Part shown: in pieces, positions 1 through 11,800 of the stretch
How the letters are laid out: each line of letters starts with the position of its first letter
Numbering within the stretch: the stretch's first letter is position 1
Origin: Chloroflexota bacterium
GTDB taxonomy: Bacteria; Chloroflexota; Anaerolineae; UBA1429
NCBI GenBank assembly: GCA_012515695.1
Contig: JAAYXX010000222.1
Span: 1 to 27,719 of the forward strand
Reading direction: 5' to 3'
Length of the DNA: 27,719 bases
Translations under genes and position numbers: made by a program
Notes under the pieces: model-generated
Told to the model about the DNA's origin: nothing
What the model saw: only the letters and a program-made list of their open reading frames with translations
The model's database searches: none

Positions 1-3000
1 ACCACGACCCCGGCCCGCACTCCCGCGCACTCCCGCAGCGCCGCCTCCACTTCCCCCATCTCGATGCGGAAACCCCGCACCTTTACCTGGTCGTCCAGCC
101 GCCCCAGGAACTCGACGTTGCCGTCGGGCCTGTACCGCACCAGATCCCCCGTCCGGTACAGCCGCGCCCCAGGCTCCCCACTGAACGGGTCCGGCATAAA
201 CCGCTCCGCCGTTAGCTCTGGCCTTCCCAGATACCCCCGCGCCAGCCCAACCCCGCCGACGCACAATTCCCCCGGCACCCCCACAGGCACCGGCTCCCCG
301 TGCCTGTCCAGCACGTATAGCCGGAAATTCGGCAGCGCCTTCCCGATCGGCGGCGCTACCCGCTCCTCCGGCTCGCACACGTACAGCGACGCACACACCG
401 TCGTCTCCGTCGGCCCGTAGGCGTCCACGAACTGCCGCCCCACCGACCACAAGCGCGCCAACTCCACCGGGCACGCTTCCCCCGCCGCTACGACTGTCCG
501 CAGACCCTCCAGCCCGTCCCGCTTCAACCCCCGCAGCACCGACGGCGGCAGCGTCACATGCGTGACCGCTTCCTCCCGCAGCAGCCGCCCTAGCTCCGGC
601 CCGGATGCCAGCACCTCCTGCCGCGCCAACACCAGCGTCGCCCCGTTGCCCAGCGCCATCACCAGTTCCCACACCGACGCGTCAAAGCTCCACGGCGCGA
701 ATTGCAGCACCCGGCTCCCCGGCCCCACGCTGAACACGTCCCGCTGCGCCCGGCTCAGATTCACCAACCCCCGATGCGCCAGCAACGTCCCCTTGGGTCG
801 GCCCGTCGATCCCGACGTATAGATCACGTACGCCAGACCCTCCGGCAGCGCCACGTTCGGCAGGCTCGCCTCTGATTCGCGGGCGATCTGCGGCCAGTCG
901 CGATCCAACCCCACCACTTGCGCTTTGCCCACTGGCAACGCCGCGAGCAACGCCTCCTGCGTGAGCAGCACGGGCACGCGGGCATCCGCCAGCATGTACG
1001 CCAGCCGCTCCGGCGGATAGCTGGGGTCTAGCGGCAAGTACGCGCCCCCCGCTTTCCATACCCCCAGCACGCCCACCACCATCTCTGGCCCACGCAGCGC
1101 GCACAACCCTACCAGCGCTTCCGGCCCCACCCCCAGCCGCCGCAGATACCGCGCCAACTGGTTCGCCCGCCGATCCAACTCGCCATACGTCCACGTGTAC
1201 CCCTCGAACGTCAGCGCCAGCGCCTCCGGCTGGCGGGCCGCCTGTTCCTCGAACAGTTCGTGCATGCACCGCTCACCGGGGAAGGGCCGCGTCGTCTCGT
1301 TCCACGCGGCCAACACCTGCCGCCGCTCGTCCGCCGTCAGCAGCGGCAAACGCGCCACCGAGCAGTCGGGCGCTGCGACGATCCCTTCCAGCAACGTTTG
1401 CAGATGCCCCACCATCCGCCGGATCGTCTCCGCCTCGAACAGGTCCGTGTTATACTCGACAGAACCAGCCAGCCCTTCATCGGTCTCGGCCATCACCAGC
1501 GTCAGGTCAAACTTGGCCGTCCCGCTCTCCAGCGACATGGCCTTGAGCGTTAGGCCCGGCAACTCGCGCTGCACAGCGGGGGTGTTCTGCAAGGAAAAAG
1601 CCACCTGGAACAAGGGCGTATGGCTCATGTTTCGCTGGGGCTGAAGCTGCTCTACCAGCATCTCAAAAGGCACATCCTGGTGTGCATAGGCCCCCAGCGC
1701 CGTCTCGCGCACCCGCTTTAACAGGTCGCGGAAACCCGGCTGCCCGGACAGGTCGCCGCGCATCACCAGCGTATTCACGAAAAAGCCGATTAGCCCCTCA
1801 ATGTCCGCCCGGTTGCGGTTGGCGATGGGCGTGCCCACACAGATGTCTTCCTGCCCGCTGTAGCGGTAGAGCAATGTCTGAAACGCGGCCAGCAGGGTCA
1901 TAAACAGCGTAGTCCCTTCTGCCCGGCTCAACGCCCGCAGCCTTTCCAGGAGTTCCGCCGGGAAGGCAAAGGACTCGGTAGCGCCGTGATAGGTCTGCAT
2001 GGCCGGGCGCGGGTGATCGGTGGGGAGTTCGAGCAATGGCGGCGCGCCCGCAAGCTGCTTCCGCCAATAGTCCAACTGCGCCTCGAGCACATCCCCTTGC
2101 AGCCAACCCCGCTGCCACGCGGCATAGTCGGCGTATTGGATGGGTAATTCGGGCAACGGCGAGGGCCGCCCGGCGCGTATCGCGCCATAGAGCGCAGCCA
2201 ACTCGCGCACCAGCACGCCCAACGACCACCCATCAGAGATAATATGGTGCATGGTCACGACGATGACGTGTTCCTGCGCGGCCAGCTTGAACAGGCGCGC
2301 CCGCAGCAACGGGCCACGCGCCAGATCAAACGGCTGCCCGGCCTCGGCACGGGCCAGGCGCTCTACCTCTGCCTCGCGCTCGGCGGCGGGCAGGTGCGAC
2401 AAATCCTGTACGCCCAACGACAGCGTAACCCCGGCCTGGATCACCTGCTGCGGCTTGCCACCCTCGGCGATGAACAGCGTGCGTAACGCCTCATGCCGCT
2501 GGATAATGGCGTTCAGGCTCTTTTCCAGCGCGGCAACGTCCAGGTCGCCCGTGAGCCGCACGGCCACCGGGATGTTGTAGAACAAATTGCCGGGAGATAG
2601 TTGGTCCAGGAACCACAATCGTTGCTGGGCGAAGGAGAGAGGCAATTCGCCCTCCCGCGAAACCGGCACGATGGCGGGAACCTGGCCCGCATCGGCCTGC
2701 AACGCCGCCCCGATGCGCTCCGCCAGCGCGGCCAGCGTCGGCGCCTCGAACAGGTCGCGCAGGGGCACCTCGACACCCAGCGTGTTCCGCAACCGGGAGA
2801 TCACCTGAGTAGCCAACAGGGAGTGCCCGCCCAGCGCGAAAAAGCTATCATCCGCGCTGACTCGCTGCACGCCCAATACCTGCTCCCACACCCCGGCGAC
2901 CAGTTCCTCCAGGGGGCTGCTCGGCGCGACATAGGGCCGCCCGGCCTCAAGCTGCGCCCCATCCGGCGCGGGGAGCGCCTGGCGGTCTATTTTGCCACTG

Positions 3001-5831
3001 GGCGTCAGGGGCATTTTTTCCAGGGGCATGTACACGGCAGGAGCCATATAGTCCGGCAACCTGTCCCGCACCAGATTCCGCAGATCGGCCACGTCGCACG
3101 CTGCGCCCTCGGCAGGCGCGATATAGGCCACCAACTGCCTGTCGCCCCTGGCATCCTCGCGGGCCAACACAGCCGCCATCTGCACAGAGGGGTGCTCCTC
3201 CAGCACGGCCTCGATCTCGCCCAGTTCGACGCGGAACCCTCGCATCTTGACCTGATGGTCCACCCGCCCCACAAACTCCATATTGCCATCGGGCCGATAG
3301 CGCACCAGATCGCCGGTCTTGTAAAGGCGCGCCTGCGGGTCTGCCACAAAAGGATGGGCGATGAACCGCTCCGCCGTCAGGTCGGGGCGGTTCAAGTACC
3401 CCCGCGCCAGCCCTGGCCCGCCGACATGCAATTCGCCGGGAACCCCCACGGGGACAGGGTTGAGAAAGCGATCCAACACGTAGCATTGCGCATTGGGGAT
3501 GGGCCGCCCGATGGGGACTGTGGCGGTCCCTGATTCAGCCGTTACCTCTCCCCACGTGCTCGCTACGGTGTTCTCCGTCGGGCCGTACCCGTTAAAGAAC
3601 CGCCGCCCAATCGCCCAGCGCGCCACAATATCGGGCGTACAGGCCTCCCCGGCAGAGATGAGCGTGCGCAGCGCGGGCAGCCCGTCGGCGGGCAGCAGGC
3701 GCAACACCGCCGGTGGCAGACAGACATGGTTGATCTCTTGCTCTTGCATCAGGCGATGCAGGTCCGGCATGGACATGGTCGTCTCTCGCCGGATCAAATG
3801 CAGCGTAGCGCCCGTAAACAGCACCATATATACATCCCATACGGACGCGTCGAAACTGGACGACGCGAACTGCAACACGCGCTCGCCGGGCTTTACGCGG
3901 AACACCTGCGTATAGGAGGCATACAGGTTAGCCAGCCCCCGGTGGCGCAACAACGTGCCCTTGGGGCGGCCCGTGGAGCCAGAGGTATAGATCACATACG
4001 CCAGATTGTCGCTGGATACCGCGCTGGATGGCCGGGCGGCGCTCTCCTGAGCGATGCTCGCCCAATCCCGATCCAGGCAGATCATCCGCGCACCAGAAGC
4101 GGGCAGCCGCGCAAGCAGGCGCTCCTGGGTGAGCAGCACGCTCGCCTGCGCGTCTTGCAGCATGTAGGCCAGCCGCTCCGGTGGATAGTCCGGGTCCAGC
4201 GGCAAATACGCGCCGCCCGCCTTGAGCACGCCCAACATGCTCACAATCATCTCCAGCGAGCGCTCGACGCAAATCCCCACCAGCACTTCCGGCCCCACGC
4301 CCAGCGATTGCAGGCGATGGGCCAACTGGTTCGCCCGCCGCTCCAACTCCCCGTAGGTCATCTGCTCCTGCTCGAACACCAGGGCTACAGCCTCCGGGCG
4401 CTGGTCTGCCTGAGCCTCAAAGAGCGCGTGCGCGCAGCTATCCTGCGGGTAATCCATCGCGGTGGCGTTCCAGTCCACCAGGATATGCTGCCGCTCCACC
4501 TCGGTGAGCAAGGGCAGCGCCGACAGGCGTTGGCCGGGCTGCGCGGCGATGCCCTCCAACAGCGTGGTCAGGTGGCCCAACATGCGCCGCACCGTACCGG
4601 CGTCAAACCGGCTGCGATCATAAGAGATGGTCAGAGGCAGTTCCTCCCCCGGCCCGGAAACAACGGTCAGCGGGTAGTTGGTCTGCTCGATGGAGCGCAC
4701 GTCAGCCACGCGCAGGCTCCCCTTTTGCTCGCGCAGCGCCCCGTCCACCGGATAGTTCTCGAACACTAGGATGCTCTCGAACATGGGCTGGTTGCGAGGG
4801 ATGGCGCTCCACCCCTGCACCTGGCTCAGGGCGATATGTTCATACTGGCGCATCTCCACCAACTGCGCCTGCAACCCCTCCAGCCACTCACCCACGGGCT
4901 GCTCTGCGGGCAGATGCACGCGCACGGGCAGGGTGTTGATGAACAGGCCCACCATCGTCTCGACGCCGGGCAGTTCCGGCGGGCGGCCCGAGACCGTCGC
5001 CCCCAGCACAACGTCCTCCTCGCCGCTATAGCGCCCCAGCAACAACGCCCACGCGCCCTGCACCAGCGTGCTCAACGTCAGGCGGCGTTGCCGCGCCAGC
5101 ATCAGCAATTGCGCCGTCACTTCCGCCGACAGATGCCCCTTTTCCTCGGCATAGCCTTGCCGCGGATACGCGCCGTCCACCACCAACGGCGTCGGCGCGG
5201 TGATGCCCTGCAACGCCCCCCGCCAATAGGCTTCCGCCTGGGCTGCGTCCTGTCGCTGTAGCCAGGCGATATACTCGCGGTATGGGCGGGGCGGCGGCAA
5301 ATACAGGTCGCGTCCCTGGTGAAACGCCTCGTAGCAGGCCAGCACCTCCTTGAGCAGCAACGGCAGCGACCAGCCGTCCATGATGGCGTGGTGATGGCTC
5401 CAAACAAAGCGGAACGCCTCATCAGCCGTACGCAGCAGGGTCAGCCGGATCAGAGGAGGGCGAGCCAGGTCGAACCCGCGCCGCCGATCTGCTTGCAGAA
5501 AGTCCTCCAGGCGCGCCTCTTGCTCGGCGGGCGACACACCGCGCCAGTCCTCTTGCGCCACGGATAGCCGCACCTGCCGTTGAACGACCTGGAGCGTTCT
5601 GTCCAGCCGCTTCCAGAGAAAGGAGGTTCGCAGAATAGAATGGCGGTCAACCACCCGTTGCCAGGCCCGCTCAAAGGCGGGCACATCCAGATCCCCCAGC
5701 AGCGTGCAGCCCAACTGCTCCACATACACCCCCGAATCCGGGGCGTACAGGCTGTGGAACAGCATCCCCTCCTGCATGGGGGACAAAGGATAGATGGCTT
5801 CGATGTTCCTTCTGCCCGCGTTACTCGTCAC
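1..5831 (-). CDS. Non-ribosomal peptide synthetase, C(DCL)-A-T-C-A..., 3' end outside window
   Basis: This partial NRPS adds two residues to the growing peptide; 1943 residues are visible and the frame is open to base 1. Visible order: condensation domain (about 10-450) opening with YPLSPMQEGMLFHSL and carrying H147-H148-AIM-D152-G, the pattern of DCL domains that accept a D-configured donor; A domain with D661-A-W665, code DAWCIAGVAK (aromatic/hydrophobic-like); carrier Ser1004 in GGHSL; LCL-type condensation domain with H1195-H1196-IIS-DG; second A domain with D1717-A-W, code DAWTVAAVC- (close to the classical Phe code DAWTIAAVCK). The sequence ends just after A8 (RGFRIEMGEVE), so A9, A10 and everything later, including any release domain, lie outside. 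The start is GTG at 5831: it has AAGGAGG six bases upstream and an in-frame TGA lies only five codons upstream. The gene overlaps the preceding stop by 11 bp. The DCL domain fits the epimerase ending the upstream protein. Confidence 0.95.
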   Translation of the reverse strand, partial: MTSNAGRRNIEAIYPLSPMQEGMLFHSLYAPDSGVYVEQLGCTLLGDLDVPAFERAWQRVVDRHSILRTSFLWKRLDRTLQVVQRQVRLSVAQEDWRGVSPAEQEARLEDFLQADRRRGFDLARPPLIRLTLLRTADEAFRFVWSHHHAIMDGWSLPLLLKEVLACYEAFHQGRDLYLPPPRPYREYIAWLQRQDAAQAEAYWRGALQGITAPTPLVVDGAYPRQGYAEEKGHLSAEVTAQLLMLARQRRLTLSTLVQGAWALLLGRYSGEEDVVLGATVSGRPPELPGVETMVGLFINTLPVRVHLPAEQPVGEWLEGLQAQLVEMRQYEHIALSQVQGWSAIPRNQPMFESILVFENYPVDGALREQKGSLRVADVRSIEQTNYPLTVVSGPGEELPLTISYDRSRFDAGTVRRMLGHLTTLLEGIAAQPGQRLSALPLLTEVERQHILVDWNATAMDYPQDSCAHALFEAQADQRPEAVALVFEQEQMTYGELERRANQLAHRLQSLGVGPEVLVGICVERSLEMIVSMLGVLKAGGAYLPLDPDYPPERLAYMLQDAQASVLLTQERLLARLPASGARMICLDRDWASIAQESAARPSSAVSSDNLAYVIYTSGSTGRPKGTLLRHRGLANLYASYTQVFRVKPGERVLQFASSSFDASVWDVYMVLFTGATLHLIRRETTMSMPDLHRLMQEQEINHVCLPPAVLRLLPADGLPALRTLISAGEACTPDIVARWAIGRRFFNGYGPTENTVASTWGEVTAESGTATVPIGRPIPNAQCYVLDRFLNPVPVGVPGELHVGGPGLARGYLNRPDLTAERFIAHPFVADPQARLYKTGDLVRYRPDGNMEFVGRVDHQVKMRGFRVELGEIEAVLEEHPSVQMAAVLAREDARGDRQLVAYIAPAEGAACDVADLRNLVRDRLPDYMAPAVYMPLEKMPLTPSGKIDRQALPAPDGAQLEAGRPYVAPSSPLEELVAGVWEQVLGVQRVSADDSFFALGGHSLLATQVISRLRNTLGVEVPLRDLFEAPTLAALAERIGAALQADAGQVPAIVPVSREGELPLSFAQQRLWFLDQLSPGNLFYNIPVAVRLTGDLDVAALEKSLNAIIQRHEALRTLFIAEGGKPQQVIQAGVTLSLGVQDLSHLPAAEREAEVERLARAEAGQPFDLARGPLLRARLFKLAAQEHVIVVTMHHIISDGWSLGVLVRELAALYGAIRAGRPSPLPELPIQYADYAAWQRGWLQGDVLEAQLDYWRKQLAGAPPLLELPTDHPRPAMQTYHGATESFAFPAELLERLRALSRAEGTTLFMTLLAAFQTLLYRYSGQEDICVGTPIANRNRADIEGLIGFFVNTLVMRGDLSGQPGFRDLLKRVRETALGAYAHQDVPFEMLVEQLQPQRNMSHTPLFQVAFSLQNTPAVQRELPGLTLKAMSLESGTAKFDLTLVMAETDEGLAGSVEYNTDLFEAETIRRMVGHLQTLLEGIVAAPDCSVARLPLLTADERRQVLAAWNETTRPFPGERCMHELFEEQAARQPEALALTFEGYTWTYGELDRRANQLARYLRRLGVGPEALVGLCALRGPEMVVGVLGVWKAGGAYLPLDPSYPPERLAYMLADARVPVLLTQEALLAALPVGKAQVVGLDRDWPQIARESEASLPNVALPEGLAYVIYTSGSTGRPKGTLLAHRGLVNLSRAQRDVFSVGPGSRVLQFAPWSFDASVWELVMALGNGATLVLARQEVLASGPELGRLLREEAVTHVTLPPSVLRGLKRDGLEGLRTVVAAGEACPVELARLWSVGRQFVDAYGPTETTVCASLYVCEPEERVAPPIGKALPNFRLYVLDRHGEPVPVGVPGELCVGGVGLARGYLGRPELTAERFMPDPFSGEPGARLYRTGDLVRYRPDGNVEFLGRLDDQVKVRGFRIEMGEVEAALRECAGVRAGVV

Positions 5832-8800
5832 CACTAGCCTCCTTCAACTCTAGAAGGATCTCATCTAGTTCTTGCTGGTCCAGGCTAGCCTCCGGGAAAT
5901 CGGAGGCCGTATACCCCCCGGCCTCGGGCGACTGGCAGTGGGCAACGAGTTCCCGCAGCGCCCGCAAATACCCTTCCGCCAGCGCCTCGATAGTCTCCCG
6001 GCGATACTGGTTACGGCTATAGAGCCAATCCACCTGTAGCCGCCCGCCCCGCACGCTGGCGCTAATATCCAACAAGTAGGCGCGGGTGGCGGCGGGGTCG
6101 CGCTCCGGCCCGGCAGATTCGCGCGCGGGGGCCAGCAGCGCGTCGTTCAGGCCCAACTCAAACTGCCCCAGGTAGTTGAAACTGACCTGCGCCTGCGGCA
6201 GGGCTTGCAGCGCCGCCCGGTCATCCCCCAGATAACGCAACAGGCCATAGCCCAGGCCGCGCTGCGGAATGCCGCGCAACTGCTCCTTGATCGCCTTCAG
6301 CGCCTCGCCGGGGTGCTCGATCATGCCCAGATCGAGGCGCACCGGATAGAGTGCCGTAAACCAGCCCACCGTGCGCGACAGGTCCACATCGTCGAACAGG
6401 CTCTCGCGCCCATGCCCCTCCAGGTCTACCAGCAAGGAGGGCACGCCCGTCCGCTCGCGGAAAGCCTGCGCCAGCGCCGTCAGCAGCGCGTCGTTGATCT
6501 CGGTGCCATAGGCGGCGGGCACGTCGCGCAATAGCGCCACCGTCTCGTCTTCGGTCAGGCCGCCGCGCACCCATTCCGCCGACGCCTCGGTGTTGGCCCC
6601 CTCCGGCCAGTCCACGGGGAGCGGGTATACCCCCTCGCCCAGCGATTGCCAGTAGCGCAACTGCTCTCGCAATGCGTCGCGCCGGGCATACTCTTCCAGG
6701 CGGCTCGCCCATTGGCGGAACGAGGTCGTCTTTAGGGGGAGGGCAAGCGGTTGCCCTTGCTGCAACTGCCGATAGACTGTCTGCAAATCCTCGAACAGCA
6801 CCCGCCACGAAACGCCGTCTATCGTCAGGTGATGGGCCACCAACAGCAAACGCCCTGGCCGCCCGTCGCCCAGGCGCATATAGGCCACCTGCCACAACGG
6901 CCCCTCCGTCAGATGCAGGCTACTCTGTAGCCGCGTCGCCTCGCGCTCGATGGCGGCTTGTTGCTCACCCTCCGGCACGCCCGACAGATCCACGAGACTA
7001 AAGGGCACTCGGCCATCCAGGTCGGCGTTGGTCTGCTGCCAGCCCTCCGCCGTGCGATGAAAGCGCAGCCGCAGAGCGTCGTGGTGCGCCATCAGATGCT
7101 GCACCGTCCGCCGCAGCAGATCGGGGTCCAGCGCCTCGCGCACCTCCAACAGCACGGCCTGGTTCCAATGATGCGGGTTGGGCAGATTTTGCGCGAAAAA
7201 GTGCCGCTGGATAGGGGTCAGTGGAACCGCCCCCGTGACCACTCCCTGCTCGGCCTGCACCTGTGGCCCCTTGCCCGCCACCGCCGCCAGCGCCGCCACC
7301 GTCGGGTATTGGAACACCTGACGCGGACTGATGCGCAATCCGGCCTGGTTGGCCCGCGCCACCACCTGAATGCTCAGGATCGAGTCGCCGCCCAGTTCGA
7401 AAAAGTTGTCGTATACGCCTACCTGCTCCACGCCCAACACCTGCGCCCAGATGCCCGCCATGATCTGCTCTTCTGGCGTGCGCGGAGCCACGTAATCGCT
7501 CTCCAGGTCGGGGCGCGCCGCCTCTGGCGCGGGCAACGCCCGCCGATCCACCTTGGCATTCGGCGTCAGCGGGAACGCCTCCAGGAAGACGTAAGTGGAA
7601 GGGACCATGTATTCCGGCAGCGTATGGCCCAACTGCGCCCGCAATTCCGCGATGCTCGGGGGCTGGCCTTCTGGCACGACATAGGCCACCAGCCGTTGAT
7701 GCCCCGGCTGATCTTCGCGCACCAGCACCACCGCGTCCCTGATGCCCGCCTGCTCGCGCAACACCGCCTCAATCTCGCCTAGCTCGATGCGATAGCCGCG
7801 CAGCTTGACCTGATCGTCCAGCCGTCCCAAGAACTCGACATTGCCATCCGGCAGGTAGCGCACGCGGTCACCCGTCCGATACAGCCGCGCACCCGGCTCC
7901 CCGCTGAACGGATCGGGCACAAACCGCTCCGCCGTTAGCTCTGGCCTTTGCAGATACCCCCGGCTCACGCCCGCGCCCCCGATGTACAATTCCCCCGGCA
8001 CGCCCACCGGAACCGGCTCCCCTTGCCCATCCAGCACGTACAGCCGCGCATTGCTCACCGGCTTGCCGATGCTGGGCCGCTCTCCGCACGCCCGCACCCA
8101 TCCGATGGTCGAATCTACCGTGCATTCGGTGGGGCCGTACATGTTGTAGAACTCGGTAGACGGAGCCTGTCGCAGCACCGCCCAGGTCGCCGGGTCTATC
8201 GCCTCGCCCCCTGGCAACACAGCCCCCGGCACCCATTCGCCTTCCGCCAGCAGCCCCGCGCCCAACAGCAGCTTGAGCTGGCTCGGCACGCAGTCCAGCA
8301 CGTCCAACTGCTGCTCGCGCACGTAACGCACCAGCGCGTCCCCGTCCAGCCGCATATCCTGCGGGATCACGTGCAGCGCGTCGCCATAGAGCAGCATCAG
8401 CCATTCCTGAGCCGAAGCATCAAACGACAGCGGCGCGTTCAGGCTGACCCGCAAGGGGCGCCGCGGCAGGTGGGTATAGATTTGCTCACGCAACGCCGCC
8501 GCAAGGTTCAGCGCTGAACGATGCGAGACCATCGTCCCCTTGGGCTTGCCCGTGGAACCCGACGTATAGATCACATACGCCAGATTCTCCGGCCCTACCA
8601 GACTGTCCGGCTCTTGCTCTGGCTGCCGGGCAATCGCCGCCCAATCGCGATCCAGGCAGACCGTCTCGCCTGCAAACGTCGGCAGTTGCGCCAGCAACCG
8701 CCCTTGCGTCAGCAGCACCGGCACGCTGGCGTCCGTCAGCATGTACGCCAACCGCTCCGGCGGATAGCTGGGGTCCAGCGGCACATACGCGCCGCCCGCC

Positions 8801-11800
8801 TTCAGGATGCCCATCAGCCCCACCAGCATGTCCACAGAACGTTCGACGCACAGCCCCACCAGAACCTCCGGCCCTACCCCCAACGTCTGTAGATGATGCG
8901 CCAATTGGTTCGCCCGCCGGTTCAGTTCGCCATAGGTCAGCGATTCCCCCTGATAGACCACCGCCACGGCGTCCGGCGTGCGCGCCGCCTGCCGGGCAAA
9001 CAGCGCCGGGATGGTCTGCGTGTGGGCGTATTCCGCTTCTGTCGCATTCCAGGCGTAGAGTAACTGCGCGCGCTCGTCCGCCGTCAGCAGAGGCAGCGCG
9101 GCAATGGGCGCGTCGGGGGTCGCAACAATCCCCTCCACCAGTGCGCGAAAATGCCCCGCCATACGCTCGATGGTCGCCGCGTCGAACAGGTCCGTGTTGT
9201 ATTCCAGCGAGGCCCTGAGCGCGGTGCGCTTTTTAACCACCGTCAGGATCAGGTCGAACTTGGCCGCGCCGCTGTCCGTTGCCAGTGGACTGAGTGTCAG
9301 GCCGGGAATCCGCAGCGACTCCATCGGCGCATCCTGCACGGTGAACATCACCTGGAACAACGGCGTGCGGCTCATGTCGCGGGCGACGCTCAATTCGTCC
9401 ACCAGCATCTCAAAGGGCACATCCTGGTGTGCATACGCCCCCAGCGCCACCTGCCGCACCCGCCGCAACAACTGCCGGAAGGTGGGGTTGCCCGACAGAT
9501 CGCCGCGCAGCACCAGCGTGTTGACGAAAAAGCCGATCAACGGCTCGATCTCGGGACGGTTCCGGTTGGCTACCGGCGTGCCCACACAGATATCGTCCTG
9601 GCCCGTGTAGCGGTAGAGCAACGTCTGAAAGGCCGCCAGCAGGGTCATGAACAGAGAGGCCCGCTCCTTACGCGCCAGCCGCACTACCCCCTGGGCCAGC
9701 GCGCCGGGCAGCTCGAACCAGTGCGTCGCGCCCCGCAGCGTTCGCACCGCCGGGCGAGGCCGATCCGTGGGCAATTCCAGGTGTTCCGGGCAACCACGCA
9801 GGCGCTCCTTCCAGTAGGCCAGCTCGCTTTGCAGCGAATCGCCCCGCAACCACTCCCGCTGCCAGTAGGCGTAATCGGCGTACTGGATGGGCAGCGGGGG
9901 CAACGACGCGGGCTTGCTCTCGACAAACGCCTGATAGAACGCTGCCAACTCGCGAATCAGCACGCCCGTAGACCAGCCATCCGACACGATATGGTGCATG
10001 GTCAGCAGCAACACATGCTCTTGCTCGTCCAGGCGCAAGAGCCGCACGCGCAACAGTGGGCCACGGCTCAGGTCAAAGGGGCGGCGAGCCTCGTCTTGCG
10101 CCAACTGCTGCACCAGCGCGTCCCGCTTTGCCCTGGAGACAGCGCCTTCCTGCCCGGCGGCATCTGACAGGCCGCGCAGGTCGGTCACCGGAATCGTAAC
10201 GCTCAGGCTCGGCGCGATGGTCTGCGTCGCCCGGCCATCCACCGCGCTAAAAGTAGTACGCAAGACCTCGTGCCGCTGGATGATCTCGTTGATGCTTTGC
10301 TCCAACGCCTGCACATCCAGCGCGCCGGTCATTCGCACCGCCGAGGGGATGTTGTAGAACGAGTTGCCCGGCTCGAACTGGTCGAGGAACCAGAGCCGTT
10401 GCTGGGCAAAAGAGAGCGGCAGTTCCCCAAGCGACTGACGCGACACGGGCCGCAGTCGCCACTCCTGACTGCTCGCCGCCTCTCGCGTCGCTTGCGCGTC
10501 CACCGTCGAGCGTTGGTACCCCAGCGATTCCGCCAGGTCCCAGCCAATATCGCTCAGGAAATCGGTGGTATGGAACCGCTTCCATCGGTCCGCCACTTCG
10601 GGGTCAATCTTGTCGCGGAGGTAGAACTTGAAATCGCCCACCATCTGCACGCCGTCCTGGATGCCGTCGGTCATCCGCTTCCCATCGTATGGCTGCACCA
10701 GGCAGGAATGGAACTCGATCCCCAGGAACTGGCACAACTCGCGCATGCTCCCTTCGGGGTCACGCACCAACTGCTCAAATGCGATCCGGTGTTGCCGCTC
10801 GGCGGGCACGCTTTGCAGGAACGCCAGAATGTTCTGGTGGCTGATGATCCATACCAGTTCCGCCAGCGCCCGCCGGGAGAAGGGGTGCGCGTAGCGGAAG
10901 AATATCTGATCCAGCTTGGCTTCGATGAAGGAATAGACAGAAGCGTAGGGGTGGCGCACCAGATGGATATAGCGCGCCTCGCGGAAATCGCTCTCCATGC
11001 GACGCAAAATCTCGACATCCAGAGCATACACCGGCGTCTTGTCCACCAACACGCGGGGCGCGATCCACTCCTGCAACCGCCGACAGAACTCGCGCGTGCT
11101 CAGCTTTTGCGCCTCGTACGCTTCCATCAGGCGCCGCGCTTCCTCGACCTCGATTCCCCTGGCCTCCATGACCGCCCGGATGGCGCCCTGCAACCAGAAG
11201 CTATTTTCGCCGGAAAAAGCCGCCCGGCGCTCGTCCAGCGTATTGAAGGAGAGCAGGTCCATCTCTGGCGGGGCAAACAGCCCGGCGTGCCCGGCCAACA
11301 TGGTTCGCAATAGCGTGGAGCCAGAGCGCGGCGGCGACAGGATAAAGATGGCGGGCGGGTTCTTGCGCCCGACTGCATCCGTCTGCTCGTCGCGTGGGGG
11401 CAGGGTCTTGACCAGCCGCCGAATGTGGGCAATGCTGTCAGCATTCACGATAGAGGAACCCGCTGCCAACCCTGATTCATCATCAACAATCGTTAGCTCG
11501 ATGGTCTCTTGCAGTGTCGTACCATTGGCCGTCTGTCCGATCTTGGCGACGGCGTCGGGGTAATACTCGATCATGTAGGGCGCCATTTCGGCAATGGTGG
11601 GGGCCATGAAAATGGTGCGTACGTGGGTGTTGACGTTCAAATCCTCCTGCATCTTGTTGATCAGCATGGCCGCCTGTAACGAGTCACCGCCCAGCTCGAA
11701 AAAGTTGTCGTGTATCCCCACCCGCTCGACGCCCAACACCTCCTGCCATTTCTCGGCCAGGAATTGCTCCACCGGCGTGCGCGGCGCTACATACTCTTGC

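Noticed and set aside
1..300. A frameshift or missing stop at the left edge
   Set aside because: The codon phase fixed by GTG 5831 still reads A-domain core A8 (RIEMGEVE) at the edge, so the gene is simply cut by the window.
2601..4769. Several 300-350-codon plus-strand frames opposite the leftmost synthetase
   Set aside because: Antisense shadows of intact C and A domains, rich in Arg, Gln, His and Pro, with no recognisable domain.
7780..8110. Regularly recurring near-identical blocks across the window, suggestive of a repeat array
   Set aside because: They are conserved core motifs of homologous C and A domains spaced by whole modules; not CRISPR or tandem repeats.
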